A stretch of DNA of 64,000 bases from Warburgia ugandensis (lineage: Eukaryota > Streptophyta > Magnoliopsida > Canellales > Canellaceae). This document shows positions 22,149-34,244 of this stretch, one piece after another. The position numbers and the translations under genes are program-made. Positions within the stretch are counted from its first letter, which is position 1, and each line of letters opens with the position of its first letter. The DNA lies in assembly GCA_035236585.1 (NCBI GenBank), contig CP141136.1, positions 30,836,949-30,900,948 of the forward strand, given 5' to 3'. The notes below the pieces were generated by a model. That model saw only the letters and a program-made list of their open reading frames with translations, made no database searches and was not told the DNA's origin.

Positions 22149-23400
22149 ACTAGAACACATTAATTTAGGAGTCTTTGTTCATAGGTCATTGGTTTAGACA
22201 AGGAGTCTTGAACTAAATGAGTTTGGTTTATGCAAGGAGTCTTATGCTATAGAACTTTTATTTGGTTAAAGTCTTGGGTCACAGGACTTTGGCTGGATTT
22301 TGAGCTCTTAAGGTGTTAGAGTTTAGGTAAGCTGCGTAGTCTTTAAGCCATAAGACACTAAGTCTTGGGCTATAGGACTTTGACTAGGTTTAAAGTCTTT
22401 AAGCTATTGGAGATTGGGTAGACTTGGGAGTCTTTTAGTTTTAAGGCACTAATGGAGTTTAGAAGTTTGATAGCTATAGGACTCTATATGGAATTAGGAG
22501 TCTTTAAGCTATAAGACACTGAGGAGGTTTAAAAGTCTGGAGTTGTTGGACTCTTGGTAGAATTATGTCTTTAAACTTTAGGACACTAAGTACGTTCAAA
22601 AGTCTGGTAGCTATAGGACTTGAGTAGGTTTAAGAGTCTTTAAACTTGAAGACAGTGATAAAGTTCAAAATTCTAATCATATTAGGACTTTGAGGTTTAG
22701 GAGTCTTTAGGCTTCAGGACATTGAAAGAGTTTAGAGGTCCGCAAAAAAAGAGAGAGAAACTAGGCACCCAAATTTGTGCATAAATTGGGGCCCAATAAT
22801 TAGGACTTATGTGTCATGTGATGTTAGAACTCCTATGACTTTAAGGTTCTAATTTAATTTAAAAATCTTGGGATTGTAGCACTCTTGGGAAGATTTAAGA
22901 GTCTTTAAACAATAGGATTCTAAATAGATCAGGATTTCTTATATTATTGGACTTTGAATTGGTCTTGAGATCTTAGAACTTTATGACTCTGATTGATTTC
23001 AAAGTCTTAGATCTTTAGGACTCTAAATTGTGTACCAACTTTAGTTTGAGGTGGGGACCATTGTTCAAGTCCAATTAAACTTATGATTAATTTTAAACCT
23101 TTAAACTTTAGGATTGCTAATTCATTTTTGACTCTTGTACTTTTAGGAGTCTGAGTATCAAGGTTCCCCCAGGGCTCCTAAAATTGTAGGAATCTATGGA
23201 AGTTTTTGTGTAGGTGGGACTTTTTGATGCTTAAAGATAGAAATAAAGAAAGTGGGTGCTTAAATTGTGTCATTGAGGCCCACTAATTATAATTATGTTA
23301 TCTAATTCTAGTCATTTGTCAATAATGATTCTTAAGAGTCATAAGGCACATAGGACTTCCTTTGGAATTAAAAAAGTGCGCAACTAGTCTTGGTTATCAA
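22149..23400 (+). repeat. Degenerate ~34-bp (paired ~68-bp) motif array, right part
   Basis: Most regular at 22320-22740: units read AGTCTTTAAGCTATAAGAC, then AGG-GGTTTAAAAGTC, then TAGGACTT-GA. They alternate as two ~34-bp halves giving a ~68-bp period. Frames are not conserved between units, so it is not coding. A related array in the opposite orientation lies at 33500-34240. Confidence 0.75.
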
Positions 23401-26400
23401 GGCCCACCCTTGTATTTTTTGGGAGAATTTGGTTAGACAATCTTTTTAGGACATGGCAAACGTTACCTATAAAAGGGAAAGTTTGCCTAACATTGGGAAT
23501 GATGAAGAAAATAGTGAAGAAGGGGTTCTATTTTTTTGTGTCAAATTACTTGTAGAGAATGTAAAGAAAATGAAAGAAGAAAAGGGGGCAAGTAGGGTTC
23601 CTTATAGGGGCAATGGTAAAAGGCCTTCTAGGGTTTATAAAGATCAATTTTTATAAAAAAAAAATTTACTTTTGGGTTTGTAAATATATATAATATATAA
23701 GAAATGAGTAAAAAATCATAGGTAAGGCCCAAGAATAGTTTCCGTTGGAATTATTAGATAGAATACTAATAGAAGGACCCACCACGATTAACCCTGGAAA
23801 GTATGGTAACAGTAACATTTCAAAAATAAAATGTAGGGACCTCTCTGCAAAATGTTGATAGTTCATGAGTGTTCACACAATTTCCCCATGTTTTAATAGG
23901 CTTCTCTTCTTATTAACAACTTTAACTTCCAAGCTCTCTAGTCTTTGGAGCTGCATTTTCTACTTTGAAATGTTTAACTTCACCGATCACCACCTTTTCA
24001 CAAGATTAACCAAGACTCGTTCCTTGTGGCTTACCACCCTTGTTGTACCACAATCATATAAAACACAGCATTAGCTAGAATAATTTAAGGCCTTTTACAC
24101 ACTTGATAAAATTATCTTATCTTCTCTTCCATATTATGTTGTGTCATGTGAAAGAAAGAAAATGAAAAAAAAAAGAAAAATAGTCAAAATGAGTAAGCAA
24201 GAAATAAACACTACCAAAGATAACTTCTTTTCTTCTTCTTCTCCTTTCATGCGTCTGATTTCTTAACCTTATGCACACAACAACAATCTTCCATGTATAT
24301 GAGCCACAGTGTTGCATTATTATTTGGTGCATGGCAGTAGTTGTTCATGTATGCCCAAATGAGATGAGGTAGGGCTCCATGATCCCTTACGTCTATGGCC
24401 CATTATCCTACTAACTACAAGGTAGCTTCTTATTTCATGTGCATAACTATATCCACACAAACCCATTAGGTGCAAGAACCCCATTTTAGATTTCATTTCA
24501 TATAATTTTGAGTTATTTTTTAATGAAATGCAAATTTGGATTTTTGTGTTTTAAGTTTCATGGAATTGACTTTTTAAAGGACACCAACCCCCAAAAACTC
24601 AATATTTAGATTGTACTTGGAAAAAAAAAAATTCCAATGACAATAAGAATGCTAAAATAGAGTTGGGATAAAAAAGTTCAATTTTTTTTAGTAGGGAATC
24701 CAAAATTGATAATGACACCCCCAATAGTGTTTTGGTTATTTCACTATGTGGGCCTCAGTTCAAAATTTGAGATAGAATCTAGTCATTTAACTTAGGATGA
24801 TATGAAATGATGTTGTACTAGAGTGAGAAATAGCATAAATCGATCAGGTGGCCTCTAACCTCCAAAACAATATCATAGCCTACATGGTTATTGTTGGTGG
24901 GCGATAGGGGTGTACATGGTCTAGTCATATCTGATTTTGGGGTTCAAAGTGGATCAAACCAAATTTTTTTGGTCTCCTGTAATGCAGATTGAGACCAATT
25001 TGTGTCGATGAAAACTAACCAATCAGTCTTCAGTCAGTTTTGGTCCGATTTTTAGTCCGAACAGAAGCACGCCGAATTTATTCCATAAAACCCCCCATTC
25101 TTTCCTTAGTCTCCCAAGAGATCAAAGTTAGCCCAAAGATGAAATGGTACAAAGAGTGATTGTCTTCCTTATTGTGATTATTCTTTCTGAAATAGATCAA
25201 AGTGCTTTTCTCCAATAGAAGGTACACACTTGTCTTTATTTCAGTTTTTTCTTTTGATTCAACTATCAAATACCCATATCAATTTACTTCAATGCAAGGG
25301 CTAAGTGAAAAGGGGTAAATTGAACATGACCAGCATCTAAGGTGAGTTCATGAGCTCTAGTAGGAGCTTTGTTTGTCTTATGGGTGAACTTATTGTACAT
25401 GGAAAACTCAATTTCCATGGCTTTTGTTGCAAATTGGCCAAATATCAAAGAACCTCTTTCATACATGGAAGGTGTGAAAGCTCCTATTTCATGCACAGAA
25501 GAAAAAAAATCACATAAAGGAATCTTCCACACAAGCATGACTGATTTTCTCCATGCTACCAGGAATAAACCCTCACTTCCAAGAGCCAAAACTGAAAATG
25601 GAAGACTTCCAATGTAGGCATTCCTCATCACTAACTAGATGCTTTGATAGCTAGATTGAAACACAAGAATCCACCTTAAGCATGTCTACTAACAAGAGAT
25701 GAAGTCATTTTCCTTAATGGCTAGATTCCAAGTCTCTAGTAATTTTGGGTTCAAAATCGACAACTCAATATCTCTCATTGGAAACAAACTATTTAGCAAA
25801 TTTTCTAACTACTTGCCAAAATTTGATAACAAGTTTTCCTTCTCTATTAGTCCTCATGGTTTATTATTTGCTATTTAGTCCCACAGTTTGTAGAAAGCTA
25901 TTGTTGAAGCGGATACAAAGATCCCTAAGAAGATGTCGAAGATGTTTGGTTAGACAACTTCAGTTTTCCACTACTTTGCTTTCCTCTTCCTTCCCAATCT
26001 ATTGACCCAATATCAAAAAATGAAATCTAGAAATCTTGTTTCATGTATCGACAAAAGAAATGAATATATAATCTATTTAGGATTCCATCTAGTCTGGTCA
26101 AGTTGACCTACAATACCGGGATTGGACCAAATGTTTCTGTCTTGCATATTACTGGATAGGATCAAACCATTACATTACTCATATTGATTGAAACCCGACG
26201 TTCCAATTGATTTTTTGCACACCCCTAATGGGAGAGATGTATCATGGGAAGACACTACTCATATTGATTTGTGGCCCCCATGAGGCGCAGCTTAGTACAT
26301 GTGGTATCCACATACAAAGGTAGTGGGACTGGATCCTCTACATGCATAGTACCTTATTGTGACTGAAACATGCTATGACACAACGGTCATCCTTGTGAGT

Positions 26401-26639
26401 GTGGACTATATGTGCCTTTGTGGCTTGTAGTGAGATGCAGCTATATAGAAACTGGGCAATAATATATATGATAGTTAGATATTTTAACCATCCTTTAGCA
26501 TGTGTTGTGTTACTCTGACAATTAACAGTACTGTATATATGATAGTTTGATGTTTTCTACACATTTCAGTATGTTTTGTGTTTCTTAATGAATTGAGAAT
26601 TTGATATTGATTGTGATTTCAATGACATATATTGATATT
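23401..26639. other. No firmly recognised feature
   Basis: Contains a 115-codon open frame on the minus strand (25631-25284) that I do not recognise and several short frames. No domain, ends or repeat structure identified. It may be the left part of a diverged LTR retroelement whose right part follows. Confidence 0.3.
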
Positions 26640-29600
26640 AAGGGATTGAATTTTTATACCTTCATTGCACATACTAAAATTTAATCTTGAATTGGATATT
26701 GTTATATGAATATATTTTGTGAGTTTATAATTACTTGACATGCATTTATAGGCATATGAAAATCTAAAAGACAACATGTTTTAGACATGGATTTATGATT
26801 TTATTCAAAATTTAGATATTTGATTGATTTACGATCAAAATACATATTATCAAAATTATGTTTTATATTTGTATTATGATCATATGAGATTGAGATCTGT
26901 CCTACCGAATGATTTAGAATTGAACAGTTTTGACATAAATTCGTGATTTAGAAATTGATGAAATTGACAAGAGTGCCGTGTTTTAAGATATGATCATATA
27001 TGAATTATTAATGAAAAACATTGATTTTAGAAAATCATGAAATTGTGTTTTACATTTATACATCATGTTCCACCTACACAAGCACAAGCTTGATGATATA
27101 TTGTAAACATCTCAAATTTGATGAAATAAAATAGAAGAAAGAAAGTAAAAGATAGAATGAGGAGATGTGAAAGGGATCAATGGCAGTGATGTCAAAGTAA
27201 GTATAAAGATACGTGGATGTTCCTTCTAAAATAGATGTATTAGACCATTACATTTGTAAACATGCATTATAAATGTATATATTTATGGCTATGACTGGAT
27301 AGATGCTAACTATGATAAAGATTGGTTTACTATATCTTCTTAAAAAGTAAAAATGTTTCTATATCTCTAGAAGTGATGAGCTACATCAAAACCTCAATGT
27401 AGTGAAAAATGGGCAAGGACTGTTAGAGCGTCCCCTCAAAAGCAATGTGCTACATCAGAACCTAGGTGCAGTGAAAAGTTGGCATGGGTTCATGCCATGG
27501 AGGTCAAGAAGTGTGCAGGTAAATAGGATATCTCAAGAGCATAATATTCATATCACACATGGAATATAAAGACATTGATAAGTACGGTCTGGAGTTAGTA
27601 GATATGATGAAATGTAGGAGAGTCGACATTGCTTGTATCCAATAAACTAAGTGGAAAGGGGCTACACCTAAAGAAATTGATGAGTATAAACTCTGGTACG
27701 TAGGAAAAGATAATAACAGAAATGGTCAGGAATAATAGTGGATAAAGAATTAAAGCATAAAGATGTGGATGTTCAAAGAATCAGTGATAGAATTATAATA
27801 ATAAAACTTGTTTTAGGAGAGCATATCATAAATGTTATATGTGCATATGCACCAGAAGTAGGGTTAAAAGGTATAGTCAAGATACACTTTTGGGAAGTTA
27901 TGGAGGGAGTCATGAGAGAATTCTTAACACGGAGGGGATTTTATAGGAGTAGACTTAAATGTCCATGTAGAAAAAGAAAAGGAAGGTTGTGATAGGATAC
28001 ATGGAGGGTATGGTATAGGAGAACGAAATGAGATGGGGGAAATTATCCTCAATTTTTTTTTGTCATATAACATAGTCATTACAAATAAATTCTTTAAGAA
28101 GATGGATAAACACTTAATAACCTTTAAAATTGGACTCTATAAAAGCCAAATAGACTTTTTTCTACTTAGGAATATCAAAAGATCAATGTGTAAGGATTGT
28201 AAGGTGATAGCTGGTGAGAGTTTAACCTCACAACATAGGTTAATAATTATGGATGTCTATATTAAAAGATGAAAGAAGCAAAATAAACTTAATAGGTATT
28301 CAAAAACTAAGTGGTGGAACTTAAAAGGAGAGAAAATAACCTCATTCACAAATAAGTTTGTGGTAGAAGGAAACTAAAACTATGAAACAAAAATAAACAC
28401 CATACAACTAATATGGCTGAGTCTATTAAAAAAGTGGCAAAAGATGTCATATGAGTATTTAAAGGTAAAAGACAATTAGTAAAGGAAACATGGTAGTGGA
28501 GTAAAATAGTGCAAAAAGCTATTAATGAAAAACGAGTGCATTTTATAGCATGGCAGAAGACTAGAATAATGAAAAGTATGAACAATATAAAAATGCTAAA
28601 AAGGTCATTAAGAGAATATTAAGGCTAAACTTAAGGCATATGATGACCTCTATAGCAGACTAGGATCAAGATAAAGTGAGAAAGATGTGTTTAAACTTGC
28701 AAAAATAAGAGAATAGAAGGGTAATGACTAATATCATTTTAGATGCATTAGAAGTGATGATCAAAGGATACTAGTCAAAGATGACGAGATCAAACAAAGG
28801 TGGGACTTACTTTCAAAAATTATTAAATAACAATGACTTTGAGAATATATGGATTCAAAATATTATAAACCTAAATAACATTGAACATTATATATATAAA
28901 CGTAGGATTAGAATACCTGAAGTGAAAAGGCCTTGAAAAGATGAAATTAGAAAATGCCATGGGGCCCAATGGTATACCAATAGAGGTTTGGAACCATATG
29001 GGAGATATTGGAGTAGTTTGTTGACAAAGTTGTTTAACAAGATTATAAAATCAAAGAAAATGCTAGATGAATGGAGGAAAAGCTCTATTGTACCAATTTA
29101 TAAGAATAAAGAAGACATATAGAGCTACACTAATTATCGGGGCATCAAACTTATTAGCCACACTATGAAACTTTTTGAAAGAGTGATTAAGAAGAGGCCA
29201 CAACATGAAATAAGTGTATCGGAGAACTAGTTTGGTTCATGCATGGGAGGTCTACCATGGAAGCTATTTTCTTACTAAGACAATTGATAGAGAAATATAG
29301 GGAGAGGAGGCCACATGGTCTTTATTGACTTAAAAAAGGCTTATGATAGAGTCCATAGAGAGTTAATATGGAGGGTGTTGGGCAAGAAAGGGGTTTCGTT
29401 GTTGTATATAGACATAATTAAATATATATATATGAGGGAGCGATAACAAATGTTAAGACCACTAATAGTGAGATATGTGATTTTCCTATCAATGTACGAT
29501 TGTACCAAGGATCAGCATTGAGTCCATAGCTTTTTCACGTTAGTTATGGATGAGTTAACAAAACATCTGCTCGAGGAGATTCTATGGTGCATGCTATTTG

Positions 29601-30768
29601 CAAATGATATAATCTCACTTGATGAGACAAGGGAAGGTGTAAACACAAAGCTAAAATTATGGAGAGAAGCATTAGAGTCTAAAGGATTTAAAATCAGCCG
29701 AACTAAGATAGAATATATAGAATGCAATTTTAGCAAGGAGAGGAGTAGGAGTGGAACACCAATTAAGATTGACAATCAAGAAGTCCCCGCAAAAGACCAC
29801 TTTAGGTACTTAAGATCAATGACTCATGAGAGTGGAGAGATTGAGAGGGAGGTTATTTAGAGAATCCAAGCAGGTTGGAACAAATAGAGATGTACATATG
29901 GAGTTTTGTGTGATTAGCGGGTGCCACTCAAACTAAAAGGAAAATCCTATATGATGGCCATAAGGTCAGCCATGCTCTATGGATCAGAGTGTTGGACACT
30001 TAAGGAATATCATGTTCATAAGATGAGCTTCATGGAAATGAGGATGTTGAGATGGATGAGTGGTAAGACAAGAAAAGATAGAATTAGGAATGAAAACATT
30101 AGAGAAAATGTTGGGGTAGCACCAATAGGTAACAAGATGAGGGAGATTAGACTTAGATGGTTTGGACATGTCCATAAGAGATCGGAAACAACATTGGTTA
30201 GTAGTGAGGTAATGCAAGTAGAAGGTTCTAAAAGGGCAAGAGGATGGCACAAAAGAATGTGGATAGAAGTGGTGAGAAAATATTTAAAAACTTTGGGACT
30301 AAATGAAGCCATGGTACTTAATAGAGAGGAATGGAGGAAGAATGGAGGAATAAGATTCATGCGGCAAACCCCTAACTAGGATAAGGTCTTGATGATGGTA
30401 CTACACTTGGATATTGGATGTAGACAAAGTCTCTTTTATTATTTAAATGTATGCTTGATGTCTATTAGGGATACCACATCACATGCAAAAAATGTGTAAT
30501 ATCCGAGAAACAAACCATGCATGAAAAAAAAAAAGCATAATATTTGAGAAAAAGAAAAAACTCTGCCAGGTTTTTGGTAAAAATTAAATGATCACTTTAT
30601 CATTAGATCCCTATTTGTAAAGTAGTAATGACACTTGAGGTTTTAAAAAAAATCTTTCACAAAAAAATATTTTTGTTATTTATTTTCAAAAAGAATTTTT
30701 AATTAGCTAAAGGCCTTCCTTTAAAAATTTAATTGAGAAAAATTCATTTAAAAGCCCAGGTCATCACA
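26640..30768 (+). mobile_element. Gypsy-type LTR E, left boundary unclear, interrupted by an RTE
   Basis: The 3' end (about 30400-30768) parallels the 3' end of LTR D at 46816: a CTCTGCCAGGTTTTTGG-like block, a run of short T-rich phrases, then AAAAGCCCAGGTCATCACA at the terminus. The left part (26640-27359) shares the TTCCACCTACACAAGC block and AT-rich lead-in seen in LTR D near 46155. The five bases after the CA end are TTATG (30769-30773); no matching left end was found. It is a fossil fragment holding the RTE copy at 27360-30398. Confidence 0.55.
27360..30398 (+). mobile_element. RTE-clade LINE, nearly full-length copy 4
   Basis: About 3.0 kb. The 5' region holds two ~69-bp monomers (27381, 27450). 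The endonuclease part follows (ACIQ-TKW near 27630, YAPEVGLKGIVK near 27850, LTSQHRLIIMD near 28230). The RT part has NAMGPNGIPIEVWNHMGDI-like sequence near 28960, SSIVPIYKNKED near 29085, VFIDLKKAYDRVHREL near 29318 and MLFANDI near 29595, where the family has FADD, so the catalytic Asp pair is damaged. The C-terminus has MLRWMSGKTRKDRIR and RLRWFGHV, ending close to a short TGATGATG tail. Many stops and frameshifts make it inactive. It is inserted in LTR E. Confidence 0.92.
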
Positions 30769-30773
30769 TTATG

Positions 30774-31865
30774 ATTATCTTGTCTTCTTAAGCCTTAAGC
30801 AACAATTACTACTATGGATCTCTTCTCTAGTCTATTCTCTAGGGCCCATTGGTAGCCCCTTGATTTTGGCAATTAATTGCTAAGCCATTTTCTTTGTTTA
30901 GATAACTCCACTAGTATGTGATTCATTAAGGCTTCACTATGTCCATCATGTTGTTAAATTACCTCTTTTTCCTTATTTTTTTCTAATGGGGGTAAGTACA
31001 TTAGTTTTGCAAGCAGCATTTTGAGTAGTTGGCCGTAGACAACAAGGCACCTCCAATGAAATATGTCGATAGTTTGTTCAAGTGACCACTTTCTCTGGTG
31101 GCCAAGGATTATATTTAGGAAAGTCTATGGATGATTTCATTGATAATATTTTGCTTGTATACAAAAATAAGGTGCTTTTCATGGTGTTGGAGTCAAAATT
31201 TTCATACTTTTAATAATTAATAGAATATAGTTCTGACCGTGCTCTTGATGTGCAAAATTATGCAATAGAGTGTTGAAAGGATCTATAAGATTATATTTAA
31301 AAAATTCTAAGCCCTTTAAGCCAATATAACAAATTTTTGAAAGAAAAGAAGGCAATTCAATGTGTTGTATGGTGCTCAAACTCTTTTAGAAAATCACAAT
31401 AATACTAATACCACTAGTTAACAAAATTATCAGACTTTTGGGTTTTAACAATACTATGTCATTTTAGTATTTTTGAGTATTGAAAATCATAAGAATGTCC
31501 TTAGCATTTGAGTTTTAAAAATTTGACCTAAGCACCAAAAATGTAATCTTGTACTATAAGCCATGAGTTGACTATTTTTTGCTCTTAGAATTAGATTTTA
31601 GGACTAGTTTTATTTAAGTCAAATGGGGGTACTTTCTTATTTACATTATAATGTATTAAGAAAATGAAATACTTAAATGTCATTATAATGTATGTAAGTA
31701 CCCTATGTAGTGAATTGTATGGTGCCATCATGTTATTTCAGGGGTGTTTGTGAAAAAATACAAATCTTTTCCTATTTTCAAACTATGTAGTGCATTGTAT
31801 GGTGCAATTATGCTATTTTAGGGGTGTTTATGACAAAATACCCATCCTTTTCTATTTCAAATAAA
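30774..31865. other. No recognised feature
   Basis: Mostly unremarkable. A ~70-bp phrase (TATGTAGTG-ATTGTATGGTGC, then AGGGGTGTTT-TGA-AAAATAC) occurs twice at about 31705 and 31785, a small tandem duplication. Confidence 0.4.
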
Positions 31866-33200
31866 AATGGCCCCCATGGGGCCCATTCCTGTATGAAATG
31901 ACCTAAGACACTCCCAAAAAAAATCATACATATTTTCTACTCCTAAACATCTTCTATCCCTAGGATTCGCATAGACAACCCAAAATGAGAGCCACTACGC
32001 TTACAAGCAAGACCCACTATCACTAGAAAATGCCCCCCATGGAGCTTCTTTTAGTTTTAAATTGTTTAGAACTCTCATGTAGATAGAAGGTATTTTATAA
32101 TTGGTTCCCTAAAAGAGGGTTCTGTTTATTTTCATTATAAGTTCGACTCATACCACTTAAATAGGGCCCACTTTATATAAAACAAGGGATGCTGGAAATA
32201 AACATGACTAAATTGATAAAGAAAAAATGTTGTGTAGGGCCCTCTTAATTGGCAAAATATTAGACTCTCCCAAAGAGAGTCCTTAATGGTTCTACTCCTA
32301 AACTTTCTCATTTCCCTAAGGGTCTTTGGAGTCATCTAAGAAAGCTAAGATGAGACCCACTTTACTTTCAAGTGAGACCCATTAAATAGAAAAGGCTCCA
32401 TAGGGCTCTTCTAATTCTAAAACATCTAGGTCTCTATTGGAGAAAGAGATTTTTTTTTTTTTTTTAAGCCATCTAAGAAAACCCATAATGGAACCCACCT
32501 TTTTATAGGTGAGCCCCTTTATCTTTTAAAAAAATGCCCCCTGGGGGTACTTCTAAGTTTAAAACATTTGGAACCCTCCCATGGAGAGAGTCCTTTACAT
32601 TGGTTTTTTTTAGCAATCCCAATACACAATGTGTTGGTTAAGGGGGGGACCATTTTCATTCAAAAAAAGAAAATGCCCAATAAGGGCATTTTATTTCTAA
32701 AATAGTTAGAACTCTCCCACGAAAGATCATACACATTTAACTTTCTAGGAAGCCTAAAAGGGGTCCACCTCAATGATAAATGGACCCATTTTCATGCAAA
32801 AATAAAACACCTTATACAAGGGTATTCTACTTCCAAAATAATTAGGAGTCTGCTATGGGAGAAGTCATATACACTTAGCCTTTTAGGAAACATAAAATAG
32901 GACCTGCCCTAGCCATAGGTGGAACCCATTTTTTGTTAAAATGATAACACCCAATAAGGGCATTCTTTTTCCAAAAATAGTTAGCACTCCCACAAAGAGA
33001 GTGTCCAACACATGTGACATATAAAACAAGCCCCACCTTTGATCATAGGTGGGACTCATTTTTATTAAAAAGGAAACCCACCATAGGGGCCTCATATTTT
33101 CAAAAATGATTAGGAGTCTCCTTGGGGAGAGATTCCTACATATAATTTCTAGGAAACATAAAGTGGGACCCACCTTATATATAGGTAAGATCCATCTGTC
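31866..33200 (+). repeat. Degenerate tandem array, ~140-bp units, about nine copies
   Basis: Each unit has an AAATGCCCC-ATGGGGC-like head, a TTCTAA-TTTAAAACA-TTAGAACTC core, CCCATGGAGAGAGTCCT, then a CTAGGAAACATAAA block and a GGGACCCACCTT--ATAGGTGAG tail before the next unit. Units range from about 120 to 200 bp with high divergence. No frame is conserved. Its family is unknown to me. Confidence 0.75.
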
Positions 33201-33499
33201 TGTTTCCTAACCTAAGTGGGGCCCATTTCTCTCTTCCTCCTTCTCATATTCTCTCTTTCCTAACCTAAGTGAGAACCATTTCTCTTTCTCACTCCCTCTC
33301 TCTACTAACATGTATTCTGAAAATTACAAACTCCATGCAAACCCTAACTTGAAAAGTTTCTAAGTAAAAAAGTCTCAAGTGGCCCTCTACCAATATCTAG
33401 TGAATCTAAAGAAAGAAAGTGGGCCCTAATTTGCATCTAAAATTGAGCGTCCCTTTTTCTTGATACGTATTTATTCTACAAAGGCTTAAAAAACAAGTA
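33201..33499. other. Spacer between two tandem arrays
   Basis: Contains a short repeated phrase (TTTCCTAACCTAAGTG---CCATTTCTC at about 33206 and 33257) and a pyrimidine-rich stretch. Nothing coding. Confidence 0.4.
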
Positions 33500-34239
33500 A
33501 AAGTACCTTAGGTGTAAGACTCCTAAAGTGGAGCCCAGTTGACACTACCAAAATACACTCAAAGTCTTATCAACTTAACACTAGTAAAGTAAGACTAGTA
33601 AAGTAGATCCCAATTAAGACTCCAAATACAATCAAAGTTCTATCAGCTTAAGACTTCTAACGGGGACCCCAATTAAGGCTCTTAAACACAATGAAAGTCT
33701 TATCAATCTAAGACTTCAAAGCAAACCCCAATTAAGGCTTTTAAACTCAATCAAAGTCCTCTTAGTCTAATACTCCTAAGGTAAACCCATTTAAGATTTT
33801 TAAATCCAATTAAAGTTTAAAATTGGGCCTTAGTTGAGATACCGAAATACAGTCAAAGTCTGAAAGTGCAAAATATGGGCTCTAGCAGAATAGGTCTCAA
33901 CTCCCGAAGAGTCTAAAAAAAATGAACTTTAATGGAACAGGGCCCACAGCTCAAAGTCCCATAAAATATGTACTCTAATCAAACAAACCTCACCCCTCAA
34001 AAAGTCCCACAAAATATGGGCTCCAATTAAATAGGCCCTGATGTAAAGAGTCCCATAAAATATGGATCGCTGTCAAAAAGTCCCACAAAATATGCACTCT
34101 AGCCCATTGGATCCTATAGCTTGAAAATCAATGACATTGACTAGACATGCTCTATAGCTTGAAGAGTCGCATAAAATAAGGACTCTAAGAAAATAGGCCC
34201 CACCATCTTAGAGAATCCTAAGAATCAAGGACTAACCAG
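33500..34239 (-). repeat. 60-bp unit degenerate array, opposite in orientation to the 22-kb array
   Basis: Between 33600 and 33840 successive units are 60 bp. On the minus strand they read GAAGTCTTA-GCTGATA-GAC, TTTGATTGT-TTT-AGAG and CTTAATTGGGG. The words match the ~34-bp motif array at 22149-23400, which is on the plus strand. Further right it degrades into AGTCCCA-AAAATATGGGCTC phrases. Noncoding. Confidence 0.7.
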
Positions 34240-34244
34240 ATAAG

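Noticed and set aside
22806-22830. TTATG-TGTCATG as the left end of LTR E
   Set aside because: The five bases match the right flank, but the following sequence belongs to the degenerate array and does not resemble an LTR start of this family.
29512-30379. Host genes on either strand
   Set aside because: These frames are the RT and C-terminal part of RTE copy 4 and its antisense.
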